From: Rhodospirillaceae bacterium
GTDB taxonomy: Bacteria; Pseudomonadota; Alphaproteobacteria; Thalassobaculales; Thalassobaculaceae
Direction: 5' to 3'
Assembly: GCA_002709155.1 (NCBI GenBank)
Contig: PAQA01000062.1
Location: 1 to 37,217, forward strand
DNA length: 37,217 nucleotides
This document shows, in pieces, positions 8,829 to 17,394 of this stretch; position 1 is the stretch's first letter, and each line of letters opens with the position of its first letter. Position numbers and translations under genes: made by a program. The notes beneath the pieces were generated by a model. It ran no database searches and was not told the origin of the DNA. It was given only the letters and a program-made list of their open reading frames with translations.

Positions 8829-9746
8829 CTAACTTGAACATTTTTTGTCGTGAACTAGTTTTCTCAAACCTTCTGAGATATCCATATATTCAAAGTTTGG
8901 AAAAAATTCGGTAGTGGACTTTATATCGAAAGGACGAAAGCCATTATGTGGCATTTCTCCGGCACGAGGAGTTTCGGTTATTTCAATCGATGGGTTTGTC
9001 AAAAAAACAATTTTTTCTGCAATAGCGCGAAAGCTTATAGTTTTTCCTGATGCTATATTAAGAATACCAGAACTCTTGTGACAGACTGCTTCGGAAATTA
9101 GTCGTCCCACGTCATCTACGCTAACGTGATCGCGTAGTTCCTCACCTTTTCCAAAAATAGAAATTCTTTCATTATTTAAGGCTTGCCGTAAAAAACGATT
9201 TGGACCATATCCGTTATGTGGGTCATTGAGACCATATATCAGCGTTGGTCGAGCTATAAATAAAGGTACCCTTAGTTCATCAACGATTTGGCTTTTTATT
9301 ATTAATTCTCTTGTTCTATGCATTATACCGTGTAGCGATATTGGATTTGTTTCGGACTCTTCAACTAATGGCCTCATGCTATCACTATAAACAGCGTCTG
9401 AACTGATATAGATGAGATGAGATAAGGAAACCTGACGGGCGGAAGAAATAATAGGGCTAAGCATCCTAAGGTTATCTAGTAACATTGAGAAATCTCTAGC
9501 CGGTGCCTCAGCCGCTGCTATTACAACAACGTCATTTTCTTTCAAAATGTTGCTTAACTTTTCGGCACTGTCCTTGCTAAGAAGATCTACCTCAAGGCGC
9601 CCAATACTCAAGGTCTCTATATTTTTTTCAGTTAATTGTTTTACTATTGAGCTCCCGACAAAACCCTTGGCGCCAATCACAACTACTCTACTTGGCTTCT
9701 TGGCGGGTTCATTTAATTGTTCAATCATTGCAGACTCATATATCAT
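8829..9746 (-). CDS. Atypical extended SDR (epimerase/dehydratase family) lacking YxxxK
   Basis: This 305-residue protein has a Rossmann nucleotide-binding motif, VVVIGAKGFVGSS, with the glycines at 25-31. It also has the SDR substrate-side features YISSDAVYSDS (113-123) and RPTLIYG (166-172). By eye, the catalytic YGxSK motif of related epimerases aligns with HGIMH, putting His139 at the Tyr position and His143 at the Lys position. It may still bind a sugar nucleotide and NAD(P), but the usual proton-transfer Tyr/Lys pair is absent. Met7 is a possible alternative start. It is the last gene of the six-gene sugar cluster and of the long minus-strand run. A role in modifying a nucleotide sugar is inferred from context. 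Confidence 0.75.
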   Translation of the reverse strand: MIYESAMIEQLNEPAKKPSRVVVIGAKGFVGSSIVKQLTEKNIETLSIGRLEVDLLSKDSAEKLSNILKENDVVVIAAAEAPARDFSMLLDNLRMLSPIISSARQVSLSHLIYISSDAVYSDSMRPLVEESETNPISLHGIMHRTRELIIKSQIVDELRVPLFIARPTLIYGLNDPHNGYGPNRFLRQALNNERISIFGKGEELRDHVSVDDVGRLISEAVCHKSSGILNIASGKTISFRAIAEKIVFLTNPSIEITETPRAGEMPHNGFRPFDIKSTTEFFPNFEYMDISEGLRKLVHDKKCSS

Positions 9747-9802
9747 TTTTCGTGTTGGGTTTTGCCTTAAAAAATATTATTTTTTGACCCACTAATCTCT
9801 AA

Positions 9803-11077
9803 TTAAGGTTCGCTTTCAGAAGGTTTGGTCGTGCCTAGGCGAAGCCATTTGAAACCGTATTTACTTGGATTTTGATTTGAAAGTAATGATAAAGGATCAA
9901 TGATGATTGGTCTTTTCATTAAGGAGTGAAGCGTTTTTAATTTGAGATTTTGATATTCAGGCCAAGGTGTAGTTAATATAAGGACATCAGCATTTTCAAG
10001 TGCTTCAGTCGGATTATCGACCTGTTTCAACCAGGACATGTTGAATAGTTTTACAACCGGATCATGAACGTAGACATTGTACTCTTTAATTTGATTGAGA
10101 AAATGAATCGCGGAGGAATTTCTGATACTATTGGTGTTTTCCTTGTAGGCTAATCCTAGTAAAGCTACTTTTAGGTCCTGACGTTTATCTAGATCTAAGG
10201 AAGAAAATTTGCTATGCAGCCAATTTTTTTGAATGTCGCTAGTCTTTACCCAACCTTTAATTTGTGTGTTTTCAATATTATATCGTGCTGTTAAATTATC
10301 TAAAACACTTAAATCGCGTTCCAAATTACCGCCAGCCAACCCTAATCCAGGTTTCAAATAAGCTTTTTCCCCAATGCGTTTATCTAGTTGGAGTGCCGGT
10401 ACTATTTCTGACCAGTCCGCACCGATAGATTCACATAATGCCGACAACATATTCGTAGTAGAGACTTGTGAGGTTAAGATACTGTTGATAGAAATTTTTG
10501 CGATTTCTGCACTTTCATAGCTCATAGTTAAAACGGGACAATTGAATTTTTTTAAAACCTTAGCTAGTCTAGGATGTATTTCGTTACTGGGGTCATCACA
10601 TCCAATAATAAAGCGCTCAGGACTCAAGAAACGGTTTACAGCTTCTCCTAAAACAAGAGTTTCTACTTGATAAAATAGACGACAGCCCGGAACATCTATA
10701 CCTTTTGTAAAGCCAGGCGGTACTTGCGAAAGAATTACTAAGACCGTATCTTTTTCCAAACAGTTTATTACGGCTTTGATTATTTTATTCACCAATGATA
10801 AGTCAGAAGAGTTTGTTTCATCCGTTGGTGTATCCGATGCAATATAAATAAGCTCAGCATTTTTCAACTCTGAGCAACTTCTTACAAACTTTATATTGTT
10901 AGTATTTTTGGACAGTAATTCTGTTAGCTGGGGTTCTGAGATACTTGTATTTCCTGCCGTGATATCTTCAACATGTATAGCGTTAGGATCCCATGCTAAA
11001 ATTTGGAAGCCTTTTTCTGCTAACCCAACGGCAGTTACCAGACCTAAATGAGAAAGTCCTGCTATCCCTATAATCAT
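9803..11077 (-). CDS. UDP-glucose/GDP-mannose dehydrogenase family protein, catalytic Cys replaced
   Basis: This 424-residue protein has the family's three-part layout: an N-terminal NAD domain (GIAGLSHLGLVTAVGLA), a central domain, and a C-terminal sugar-binding domain (KVALLGLAYKENTNSIRNS). The family's catalytic Lys and Asn are present as Lys194 and Asn198, and the Asp is Asp255. The catalytic cysteine of the GGSCFPKD motif aligns with Asn251 in GGNLERD. Canonical members oxidise a sugar-nucleotide alcohol twice to a uronic acid through a thiohemiacetal on that Cys; this protein should not do that. It may stop at one oxidation or have another role. It overlaps the upstream Gfo/Idh gene by four bases. 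Confidence 0.8.
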   Translation of the reverse strand: MIIGIAGLSHLGLVTAVGLAEKGFQILAWDPNAIHVEDITAGNTSISEPQLTELLSKNTNNIKFVRSCSELKNAELIYIASDTPTDETNSSDLSLVNKIIKAVINCLEKDTVLVILSQVPPGFTKGIDVPGCRLFYQVETLVLGEAVNRFLSPERFIIGCDDPSNEIHPRLAKVLKKFNCPVLTMSYESAEIAKISINSILTSQVSTTNMLSALCESIGADWSEIVPALQLDKRIGEKAYLKPGLGLAGGNLERDLSVLDNLTARYNIENTQIKGWVKTSDIQKNWLHSKFSSLDLDKRQDLKVALLGLAYKENTNSIRNSSAIHFLNQIKEYNVYVHDPVVKLFNMSWLKQVDNPTEALENADVLILTTPWPEYQNLKLKTLHSLMKRPIIIDPLSLLSNQNPSKYGFKWLRLGTTKPSESEP

Positions 11078-11997
11078 TTTTTTAGCGCCGAGGTTTCAAT
11101 TCTTTTCAATTCATTATAGATCCAAAGATCGTGGGAAAAATTTGTAATTACACCGGTTGAGCATAGAAATTTGAAATGTTCATATTCTAGCATCCAAGTT
11201 GGGTCACCCTTGTCAAATTTGTAATTTTCCTCCATAGGAGGACCGCTAGGTAAGACTCGTCTATGAATAGAAAATTCTGCTGTTCCCCATTTGCAAAGTG
11301 ATTTTATGTGAGCACTCCCATATTCAGCAAAAATGTCACACGAAAAATAATTCTTCCACGACAGTAAAGTCATCTCTAATTCAATACGAGGTGTACTGTT
11401 TTGAAAGAGAACCACAGCGTGATCGGGGCTTTGATTTTCAAAATTATTCATAGAAATTAATTCTAACTTCCCTTTGATATCGCCAAACCAATATTTTATT
11501 GAGTCTAGCAAGTGCGAGCCTAAGTCAATAAGTACCCCGCTACCTTTGTCCTTCCAGACAGACCCTCGAACCAATCTAGCTGTTCCGTTGCCATAAAAAA
11601 TCCTGCAAGTATACAGCTCACCAAGGGCCTCCGACTCTAACAGAGTTTTCATTTTTATGAAGCTTGGTTCAAATCTATGATTGTATGCCGTATATATTAA
11701 TATACCGGCCTCATAGGCTAAAGCTTCTACTTCTGCTAGTTCTGCCTTACTTGCTCCCCATAACGGTTTTTCAACAAGAACATGCTTTTTGTTTTTAATA
11801 CAAAATCGTATTAAATTAATTTTTTCTTCATCAGGCACACAAATTAATACGCCTTCATATTCGGCAGGAGAAATTTCGGAGATATGTCTATAATCGGCGT
11901 CTAAATTTGCTGGATCAATCGTTGCGACACATTCTGTTCCGGCAACCTCTTTCCGCTTATACCCCTGTATTCCTAGACCGACAACCAAAACTCTCAT
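11074..11997 (-). CDS. Gfo/Idh/MocA family oxidoreductase
   Basis: This 307-residue protein has an N-terminal dinucleotide-binding fold with GLGIQG (7-12) and the family's catalytic EKP signature in VLVEKPLW (EKP at 76-78). A C-terminal mixed-sheet domain contains GSGVLIDLGSHLLDSIKYWFG, including the expected D-x-x-x-H-x-x-D arrangement. These enzymes oxidise or reduce sugar hydroxyls with NAD(P), often making 3-keto sugars or acting on nucleotide sugars. It lies 23 bases after the nucleotidyltransferase-kinase gene, with a gggagg-type ribosome binding site before the ATG, and is coupled to the dehydrogenase-like gene by a four-base overlap. The exact substrate is unknown. Confidence 0.85.
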   Translation of the reverse strand: MRVLVVGLGIQGYKRKEVAGTECVATIDPANLDADYRHISEISPAEYEGVLICVPDEEKINLIRFCIKNKKHVLVEKPLWGASKAELAEVEALAYEAGILIYTAYNHRFEPSFIKMKTLLESEALGELYTCRIFYGNGTARLVRGSVWKDKGSGVLIDLGSHLLDSIKYWFGDIKGKLELISMNNFENQSPDHAVVLFQNSTPRIELEMTLLSWKNYFSCDIFAEYGSAHIKSLCKWGTAEFSIHRRVLPSGPPMEENYKFDKGDPTWMLEYEHFKFLCSTGVITNFSHDLWIYNELKRIETSALKK

Positions 11998-12020
11998 TTC
12001 TATCTCCGGGAGGAAAAAAC

Positions 12021-13568
12021 TTAATCAAAATGTAAATTTCGTTCAGCTAGATTTATTTTTTCTGAAACGTCCTCTGGTTTCACCGGTATATTCCCCTCTT
12101 TTTCACACGCCACCGCTGCTGCAAAAGAGCCCAATATCATCGCTATAGCGGGATTATTTCTCGTCAACATTGAGAGCGTTGCATACGCTAGAAACGCATC
12201 GCCTGCCCCAACGGAATCTAGAACAGTATCTGAAAAACTATCAATGAAAAGCGGCGCTCCCAATCCTAGATAATCTGGATCACAACATGTAAGTACTCCT
12301 CTTTCGCCGAGGGTCAACATCAAAGTTTTACAATTAGTCTCTTTGTATAAATTGGAAGCTAGTGCTCTGAGATTTGAGTCTTGATCGGAAAGACTAAAAC
12401 GAGCTTCCCGTTCATTTGGAGTTATCAGGTCAAAGTTTTGGAACTCCGTGATGTTTCCCCATCTACTTGCCACCTGACTATCCGCAACACGAAACACTCC
12501 TTTGGGAATGGCTCTTGTTAATTCGGGTATGGTTTGTCTGTTAAATATGCCGTGCCGGAAGTCACTAAATACTATAGCGTCGGTTTTACTCTCGCTTATT
12601 GCAACTGTAATCTTCCTGAGGATTTGATCAGATATTTGTCGGTTATCAACCGTATCTATTTTCAATAATCTATAACCATCAGCAACGATAGCATTTTTAT
12701 ATGTTGTAGGGCGTTTAAAGTCAGAAAAATAATTTACTTTTATACCCATATTATTGAGGTCATCGATGACAAAGTTTTGTTTTTCATCGTCACCAAGAAT
12801 TGTCGAAAAAATTACTTCCGCACCGGCAGAACGAAGATGTTTTGCTACTATGGCGGCCCCACCCACATAATCTGTTTGTTCCTCGTAGCGGACACTAATA
12901 GTTGGGGTTTTAGTTTGACCTCCAATTACAGATGTCCGCGTTATCCCATCCACTATGGTATCGCCGACCACATGGACAGCCTTTTTATTAATAGTTGAAA
13001 GTGTGATCCGCAGATCTTGAAGGGAAAGTTTTTCAGATGAAAGTAATACAGCTAATTTGTCATACTTAAGTTTGGGAGGCGATAGATTAATCAGACTACT
13101 TGACGAGTAAACTAGGTCACCAGGGGTGAAAATCATTTGGCCACCATAAGATTCAACTATAGACTTTTCTAAATGTGTCTTCGGGGGAGCGCCATCCTGA
13201 ATATATTCATATCCTTTTGCAAAGTAATCTGGTTTTATGAGCTCTATATTTTCCAATGGAGTACTATTTTTATCAATAATAACGAAATCAACCACTTCAA
13301 AAGCGGCGATATTTAGCGACCTCAACTCCTCGGGAACGTGCGGTCGCAACTGCCCTTTATCTATATGAGCGTCACGGGTTATACTTACAATAAGGATATC
13401 CGCTTTTGTCTTAGCATAAATCATATGCCGAAGATGGCCCGGGTGTACTATATCAAAAACACCATGGCACATGATTACGGTTTTTTTTCGTGGTCGCGAT
13501 CCAACTATTTCTGCGATTTCAGCAGAAGACTTGATTTTGTAATCGTATCTTTGCTTAAGTTCTTCCAT
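12021..13568 (-). CDS. Nucleotidyltransferase-PfkB sugar kinase fusion (HldE-like, reversed order)
   Basis: This 515-residue protein contains two enzymes. Residues about 28-165 are a nucleotidyltransferase of the TagD/RfaE2 type, with GVFDIVHPGHLRH (HPGH at 42-45) and the C-terminal VYSSSSLIN segment. Residues about 175-505 are a PfkB-family sugar kinase, with GGAAIVAKHL near 236-245 and the catalytic GAGD at 454-457. Both activities match HldE, which phosphorylates heptose-7-phosphate and then adds AMP, but in E. coli HldE the kinase comes first. It probably makes an NDP-activated sugar that the neighbouring oxidoreductases and epimerases process. Sugar and nucleotide (ADP or CDP) are undetermined. 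Confidence 0.82.
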   Translation of the reverse strand: MEELKQRYDYKIKSSAEIAEIVGSRPRKKTVIMCHGVFDIVHPGHLRHMIYAKTKADILIVSITRDAHIDKGQLRPHVPEELRSLNIAAFEVVDFVIIDKNSTPLENIELIKPDYFAKGYEYIQDGAPPKTHLEKSIVESYGGQMIFTPGDLVYSSSSLINLSPPKLKYDKLAVLLSSEKLSLQDLRITLSTINKKAVHVVGDTIVDGITRTSVIGGQTKTPTISVRYEEQTDYVGGAAIVAKHLRSAGAEVIFSTILGDDEKQNFVIDDLNNMGIKVNYFSDFKRPTTYKNAIVADGYRLLKIDTVDNRQISDQILRKITVAISESKTDAIVFSDFRHGIFNRQTIPELTRAIPKGVFRVADSQVASRWGNITEFQNFDLITPNEREARFSLSDQDSNLRALASNLYKETNCKTLMLTLGERGVLTCCDPDYLGLGAPLFIDSFSDTVLDSVGAGDAFLAYATLSMLTRNNPAIAMILGSFAAAVACEKEGNIPVKPEDVSEKINLAERNLHFD

Positions 13569-13572
13569 ATCT

Positions 13573-14574
13573 TCATTTACCTTTATTGAGGAAAGTAAAC
13601 CAAGTTTTAGTCGCCTTTTCTATAGAGATAGAATCCCACAGAGGAGCATGTTCCCAGTTCTCTATACAGTCCAGCATTCTAGCTACGCCAGTTTCAAAAG
13701 AAATAAGAGGTTCCCAATTTAAGTGAGTACGGATTTTTTGTATATCAGCCCAAGTACATTTTGGCTCGCCGGGACGCTCGGGAATATAGATAATATCTCC
13801 ACCAATTAGCCGGACAAGGTAATTTATAGTCTGCGGGTTTCCCGCTCCTAAATTATAAATCTCACCATTTTTAGAAGTTTTTGCTGCAGCAAGAAAGGCT
13901 CGTGCAACATCTGAAACATAGACAAAGTCTCTACTTTGGGAGCCATCACCAACAACTGTGAATGGCGCCTGTTCCAATTTTTGTTTCAGAAAAACACCAA
14001 AAACTGCACCATACAATCCTGTTGTACGAACACGTTCTCCATAGGCGTTAAAAATCCGAATACTATTTACAGATAAATTGTAAACTTTCTGCCAGTGGAA
14101 GGCAGCCATCTCCCCTTGATATTTGCTTAGGGCATAAGGATAGCCTGGGTTGATGTTATGGTCCTCTGTTGTTGGTGTTTTTGCTAATCCATAACAAGAG
14201 GATGAACCAGCATAAACAAATTTTTTTATGTTACCCGCGCGGGCACCTTCCAACATCTGAACAGTTCCAAGCACGTTAATAGACATATAGTCGCTAGGCT
14301 GATCGAGTGAAGGAACGATATCGCCTTTTCCTGCAAAATGAAACAAAAACTCACAATCCTTAAAAACAGAATGGGCTGAATTAATATCGCGAATATCAGC
14401 TTTTTCTAAAACTAAATTGGTATTATTTTTATGTTGATTTAGATTTTCGAGGTGGCCTCCAGAAAGATCGTCAATCACTCGCACCTCGAAATTATTCTCG
14501 ATTAGAAGATCCACCATATGTGATCCAATAAAACCAGCTCCACCGGTGACAATAGCTATAGGTTTTTTAGTCAT
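13573..14574 (-). CDS. NAD-dependent nucleotide-sugar epimerase/dehydratase (extended SDR)
   Basis: This is a 333-residue extended SDR with TGGAGFIGSH at the N-terminus (10-19), the DIRD segment after strand 3, a YAGSSSCYG strand (121-129) carrying the active-site Ser, and a canonical catalytic pair Tyr147-x-x-x-Lys151 (YALSK). The RIFNAYG and SRDFVYVSDVARA motifs match UDP-glucose 4-epimerase-like proteins. It should epimerise or dehydrate a nucleotide sugar with tightly bound NAD. The start overlaps the end of the next SDR gene by four bases, and it ends four bases before the fusion kinase gene. The exact stereochemical reaction cannot be assigned. Confidence 0.88.
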   Translation of the reverse strand: MTKKPIAIVTGGAGFIGSHMVDLLIENNFEVRVIDDLSGGHLENLNQHKNNTNLVLEKADIRDINSAHSVFKDCEFLFHFAGKGDIVPSLDQPSDYMSINVLGTVQMLEGARAGNIKKFVYAGSSSCYGLAKTPTTEDHNINPGYPYALSKYQGEMAAFHWQKVYNLSVNSIRIFNAYGERVRTTGLYGAVFGVFLKQKLEQAPFTVVGDGSQSRDFVYVSDVARAFLAAAKTSKNGEIYNLGAGNPQTINYLVRLIGGDIIYIPERPGEPKCTWADIQKIRTHLNWEPLISFETGVARMLDCIENWEHAPLWDSISIEKATKTWFTFLNKGK

Positions 14575-15572
14575 ACGACATTCAACGCCTTCATTTGGCG
14601 CACATTGAAATATTGATCATCATCAAAACTTAATGGCAGTTTATTTTCTTTGAACGCTTCACAAAGTTCTCGAACAGCATCCTCAATAGTGTATTTGGGT
14701 GTAAAACCAATCGTTTCTCTAATTTTTTCGGAATTGATATGATAAGATCTCAAATCATCACTACTACTCTGTTCTATGCTTACATCTGTGTCTCCAGGAG
14801 TTTCCTCCTGGACAACTCTCTGTACCAATAGGGCTATGTCCATAACAGACATATTTTGATAGCCAACATTAAAAGTCTGTCCGCGTATCTTTTCCCCATC
14901 TTCTATAAGAAGCTGTTTATACAAATCGCACATGTCCTGTATATGCAGATTAGGTCTAAGTTGACTTCCTCCAAAAACGGTGATTTTTCTTCTATTAATT
15001 GCCCAGTTTGTTAATATGTTAACAGTAAGATCTAATCGCTGTCTGGGCGCACAACCACATAGCGTTGCAGGTCGTATCACTGTGCAGACAAAATCCTCTG
15101 TTTCGTGTTTAAACAGCAAAGGTTCACAAAGACCTTTATACTTGTTATACAGTGTTAAAGGAACTAGCGGGTGGCTCTCCTTGACATCTCTTTCCTCCGA
15201 AATCCCATAAACAGAACTAGATGAAGCATAAATAAATCTTTTTACCCCAGCTTTTTTCGCTGATATTACCAGAGGCTCAAAAGCATCAAAATTGATCGTT
15301 CGACTCAAGGTCTCATCTAACTCAAAACTTGCATCGTTGGAGATACATCCAAGGTGTAAGACAGTATTAACGTCCTTAAAGAATTTTGGATGTTGGCTTA
15401 TATCACGAATATCTGCCTTCAAAACTTCCAAGTTTGGATCGGACAAAGGTAAGTGATGTGATCCATAAAATAAGGTGTCCAATATTCTTATACTATAGCC
15501 TAATTTAAGAAGCTGGGGGGTCAGTCTGCTCCCAACATAACCTGCGCCTCCCGTTATTAGGATTGTACTCAT
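14571..15572 (-). CDS. NAD-dependent epimerase/dehydratase (extended SDR)
   Basis: This is a 333-residue extended SDR with TGGAGYVGSRL at residues 7-17, LHLGCISNDAS in the NNAG-like position, YASSSSVYG (115-123) and an intact Tyr142-x-x-x-Lys146 (YNKYK). It resembles proteins annotated as UDP-glucose 4-epimerases or NAD-dependent epimerase/dehydratases of surface-sugar clusters. A ribosome binding site (agaggg) lies before the ATG. It is the first gene of the sugar block, 41 bases downstream of rppH, so it is probably cotranscribed with the housekeeping genes unless a promoter lies inside rppH. Substrate unknown. Confidence 0.88.
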   Translation of the reverse strand: MSTILITGGAGYVGSRLTPQLLKLGYSIRILDTLFYGSHHLPLSDPNLEVLKADIRDISQHPKFFKDVNTVLHLGCISNDASFELDETLSRTINFDAFEPLVISAKKAGVKRFIYASSSSVYGISEERDVKESHPLVPLTLYNKYKGLCEPLLFKHETEDFVCTVIRPATLCGCAPRQRLDLTVNILTNWAINRRKITVFGGSQLRPNLHIQDMCDLYKQLLIEDGEKIRGQTFNVGYQNMSVMDIALLVQRVVQEETPGDTDVSIEQSSSDDLRSYHINSEKIRETIGFTPKYTIEDAVRELCEAFKENKLPLSFDDDQYFNVRQMKALNVV

Positions 15573-15613
15573 AAACTACCCTCTATTTAAATTGCTTTTA
15601 ATTTTACGCGGTA

Positions 15614-16108
15614 TTAAATAGTAAATTCACTTGCGGTTCTATTGGCTAGATATCCAAACTTTTTAACCACTTCTCTATATACAGTTTTCTTGAAATCAAC
15701 TACAAGGGGGACCAAATCGTCTATATCTGACCATTTCCACGAATTGAATTCGGCGTGGTTATTATGCAGATTTATCTCATCATCAGTTCCTAAAAACCGC
15801 ATAGCAAACCAAAGCTGACGCTGTCCTCTATAATAGTTGGAAAATTTTCTGTTCAAGAGCTGCGGGGGGTAATCATATGTCAACCAATCGCTGGTGTGAT
15901 CTATTATTTCAACTGTTGTTATCCCAGTCTCCTCCTCTAGTTCCCTTAAAGCTGCGTCCGCTGGTTTTTCATTATTATCAATGCCACCCTGCGGCATTTG
16001 CCAAGAGTTTTGACTTACGTCATTTCGCTTTCCGAGGAATATAAGTCCGTCCTTATTGAAAAGCACTATACCAACACATGGTCTGTAAAGAGAGGGTATT
16101 GTTTTCAT
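15614..16108 (-). CDS. rppH: RNA pyrophosphohydrolase RppH (Nudix)
   Basis: This 164-residue Nudix hydrolase starts with the RppH-type YRPCVGIVLFNKDG. It carries a full Nudix box, GGIDNNEKPADAALRELEEETGI, matching Gx5Ex7REUxEExGU, and the WQMPQGGI lead-in and LTYDYP segment are typical of RppH/IalA. It removes pyrophosphate from the 5' end of triphosphorylated mRNAs, triggering decay in the cytoplasm. Its start overlaps the deacetylase gene upstream by four bases. The order ctpA-deacetylase-rppH is familiar in alphaproteobacteria, supporting the assignment over a generic Ap5A hydrolase. Confidence 0.92.
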   Translation of the reverse strand: MKTIPSLYRPCVGIVLFNKDGLIFLGKRNDVSQNSWQMPQGGIDNNEKPADAALRELEEETGITTVEIIDHTSDWLTYDYPPQLLNRKFSNYYRGQRQLWFAMRFLGTDDEINLHNNHAEFNSWKWSDIDDLVPLVVDFKKTVYREVVKKFGYLANRTASEFTI

Positions 16109-17394
16109 CGTTGACTTTGCTTATCGGCTATTGCTGTTATTGGGGCCAATGCGATACCTTTTTTCTTTAAGCTCGAGGTCCACTCACTAAGGATTTCCAT
16201 TGATATTGGCAGTGGTCGTGCTATTGCGACAGCAAATTTTTTGTCCATTACTATTCTTTCTAGCTCACGAAGCTTAGTCTTTATATGTCCCTGTGATGGG
16301 GTCTTATCTATAAAAACATTATTGAAGGCTCTGGGAAGCTGAATATCAGACGACAACTCAGGACCAAGGCTTTGTGATGTTGTCCGACTATCGACGTACA
16401 AAAGACCACGGCCTTTAATGGCTTTTAGAATAGGTAGTAATAATTCAGAATTAAGCGTGAATTTACTTCCATGCGTAGATAATAAACCCACATACCCCCC
16501 CGATTGAACCATCACATATTCTAATCGGTTAAGATTTTGAACTTCGCTCAGAGAAGTCAGCAAAGTGCTTCGGCCCGGATCGTTCCTTGGAAATTCAACT
16601 GGTTCCATTGGCAGATCTATGAGAACTTCAAAGCCCTTCTGTCGAGCTTCTCTCACCCATTTTTTTAATTTTGGAGATATATGAGAAAAGGAAAGTGTAA
16701 TGTTTTTAGGCATCAATTTTAGGATCTGTTTAGTATAAGTCGCAGAGAGACCAAGATTATTGATTATAATAGCAACCCGTGGTTTGCGATCAGAATGCTT
16801 GAAGTTGCGGGAGTATTCTATCCATGGTTGCCGGCCGTCTTTTGCTATTACTGGGAGTGGACCATTTTCTGTGTCTTCAGACACATGCGGATAAATAATC
16901 CCTTGCATAAGATCATTGTCAAATATTTGGCTTTCATTTTTCTCTTTTGCCCTACCAGCCATTTGATTTTTGTCATCAGCCTTTGTTTGAGCGGATGAAT
17001 TAATTTCTCTGCTAGAATTCTTAGGTGCACCTTCTTCTTCTCCAAGGATATCTACTTTTAACCAAGGTTTAAGTTTATTTCTTTCTGCTATAGTTTGCTC
17101 GGAGTTTACAAATATCCAACCGCAAATAGCGCCAAGTGTTAATAGTATTAATGTGTATATTAAAAATGACACAAAACTTTTTAAGCGTGAGGTAAATATT
17201 CTATTAAAGTAATTTCTGATATGCATCTCTTTAGATCTGGATCCATCCAGCATAGAGTTCTCTTCGTATTCTTTTGGGTTAGGACCTTCCTGTTCCAACT
17301 CGTGCATATCAATACTAAGAGCCGCCTCCGTTTTCTCCCTTTTGGGTAGTTTTAGGAGGCTCTTGAATATCTTTATGAGCGATAAAAGCTTCAA
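16105..17394 (-). CDS. Divergent polysaccharide deacetylase family protein (YibQ-like)
   Basis: This 429-residue protein has a charged cytoplasmic N-terminus and one membrane span at about 70-95 (FLIYTLILLTLGAICGWIFV). A low-complexity linker follows, then a periplasmic domain starting near RKPRVAIIINNLGLSATYTK and containing FSHISPKLKKWVREARQKGF and DLPMEP. These are the conserved blocks of the divergent polysaccharide deacetylase family (formerly DUF610). Its position between ctpA (four-base overlap) and rppH (four-base overlap) suits an envelope role. Actual deacetylase activity is not demonstrated for most members, so the name is a fold-level assignment. Confidence 0.85.
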   Translation of the reverse strand: MKLLSLIKIFKSLLKLPKREKTEAALSIDMHELEQEGPNPKEYEENSMLDGSRSKEMHIRNYFNRIFTSRLKSFVSFLIYTLILLTLGAICGWIFVNSEQTIAERNKLKPWLKVDILGEEEGAPKNSSREINSSAQTKADDKNQMAGRAKEKNESQIFDNDLMQGIIYPHVSEDTENGPLPVIAKDGRQPWIEYSRNFKHSDRKPRVAIIINNLGLSATYTKQILKLMPKNITLSFSHISPKLKKWVREARQKGFEVLIDLPMEPVEFPRNDPGRSTLLTSLSEVQNLNRLEYVMVQSGGYVGLLSTHGSKFTLNSELLLPILKAIKGRGLLYVDSRTTSQSLGPELSSDIQLPRAFNNVFIDKTPSQGHIKTKLRELERIVMDKKFAVAIARPLPISMEILSEWTSSLKKKGIALAPITAIADKQSQR

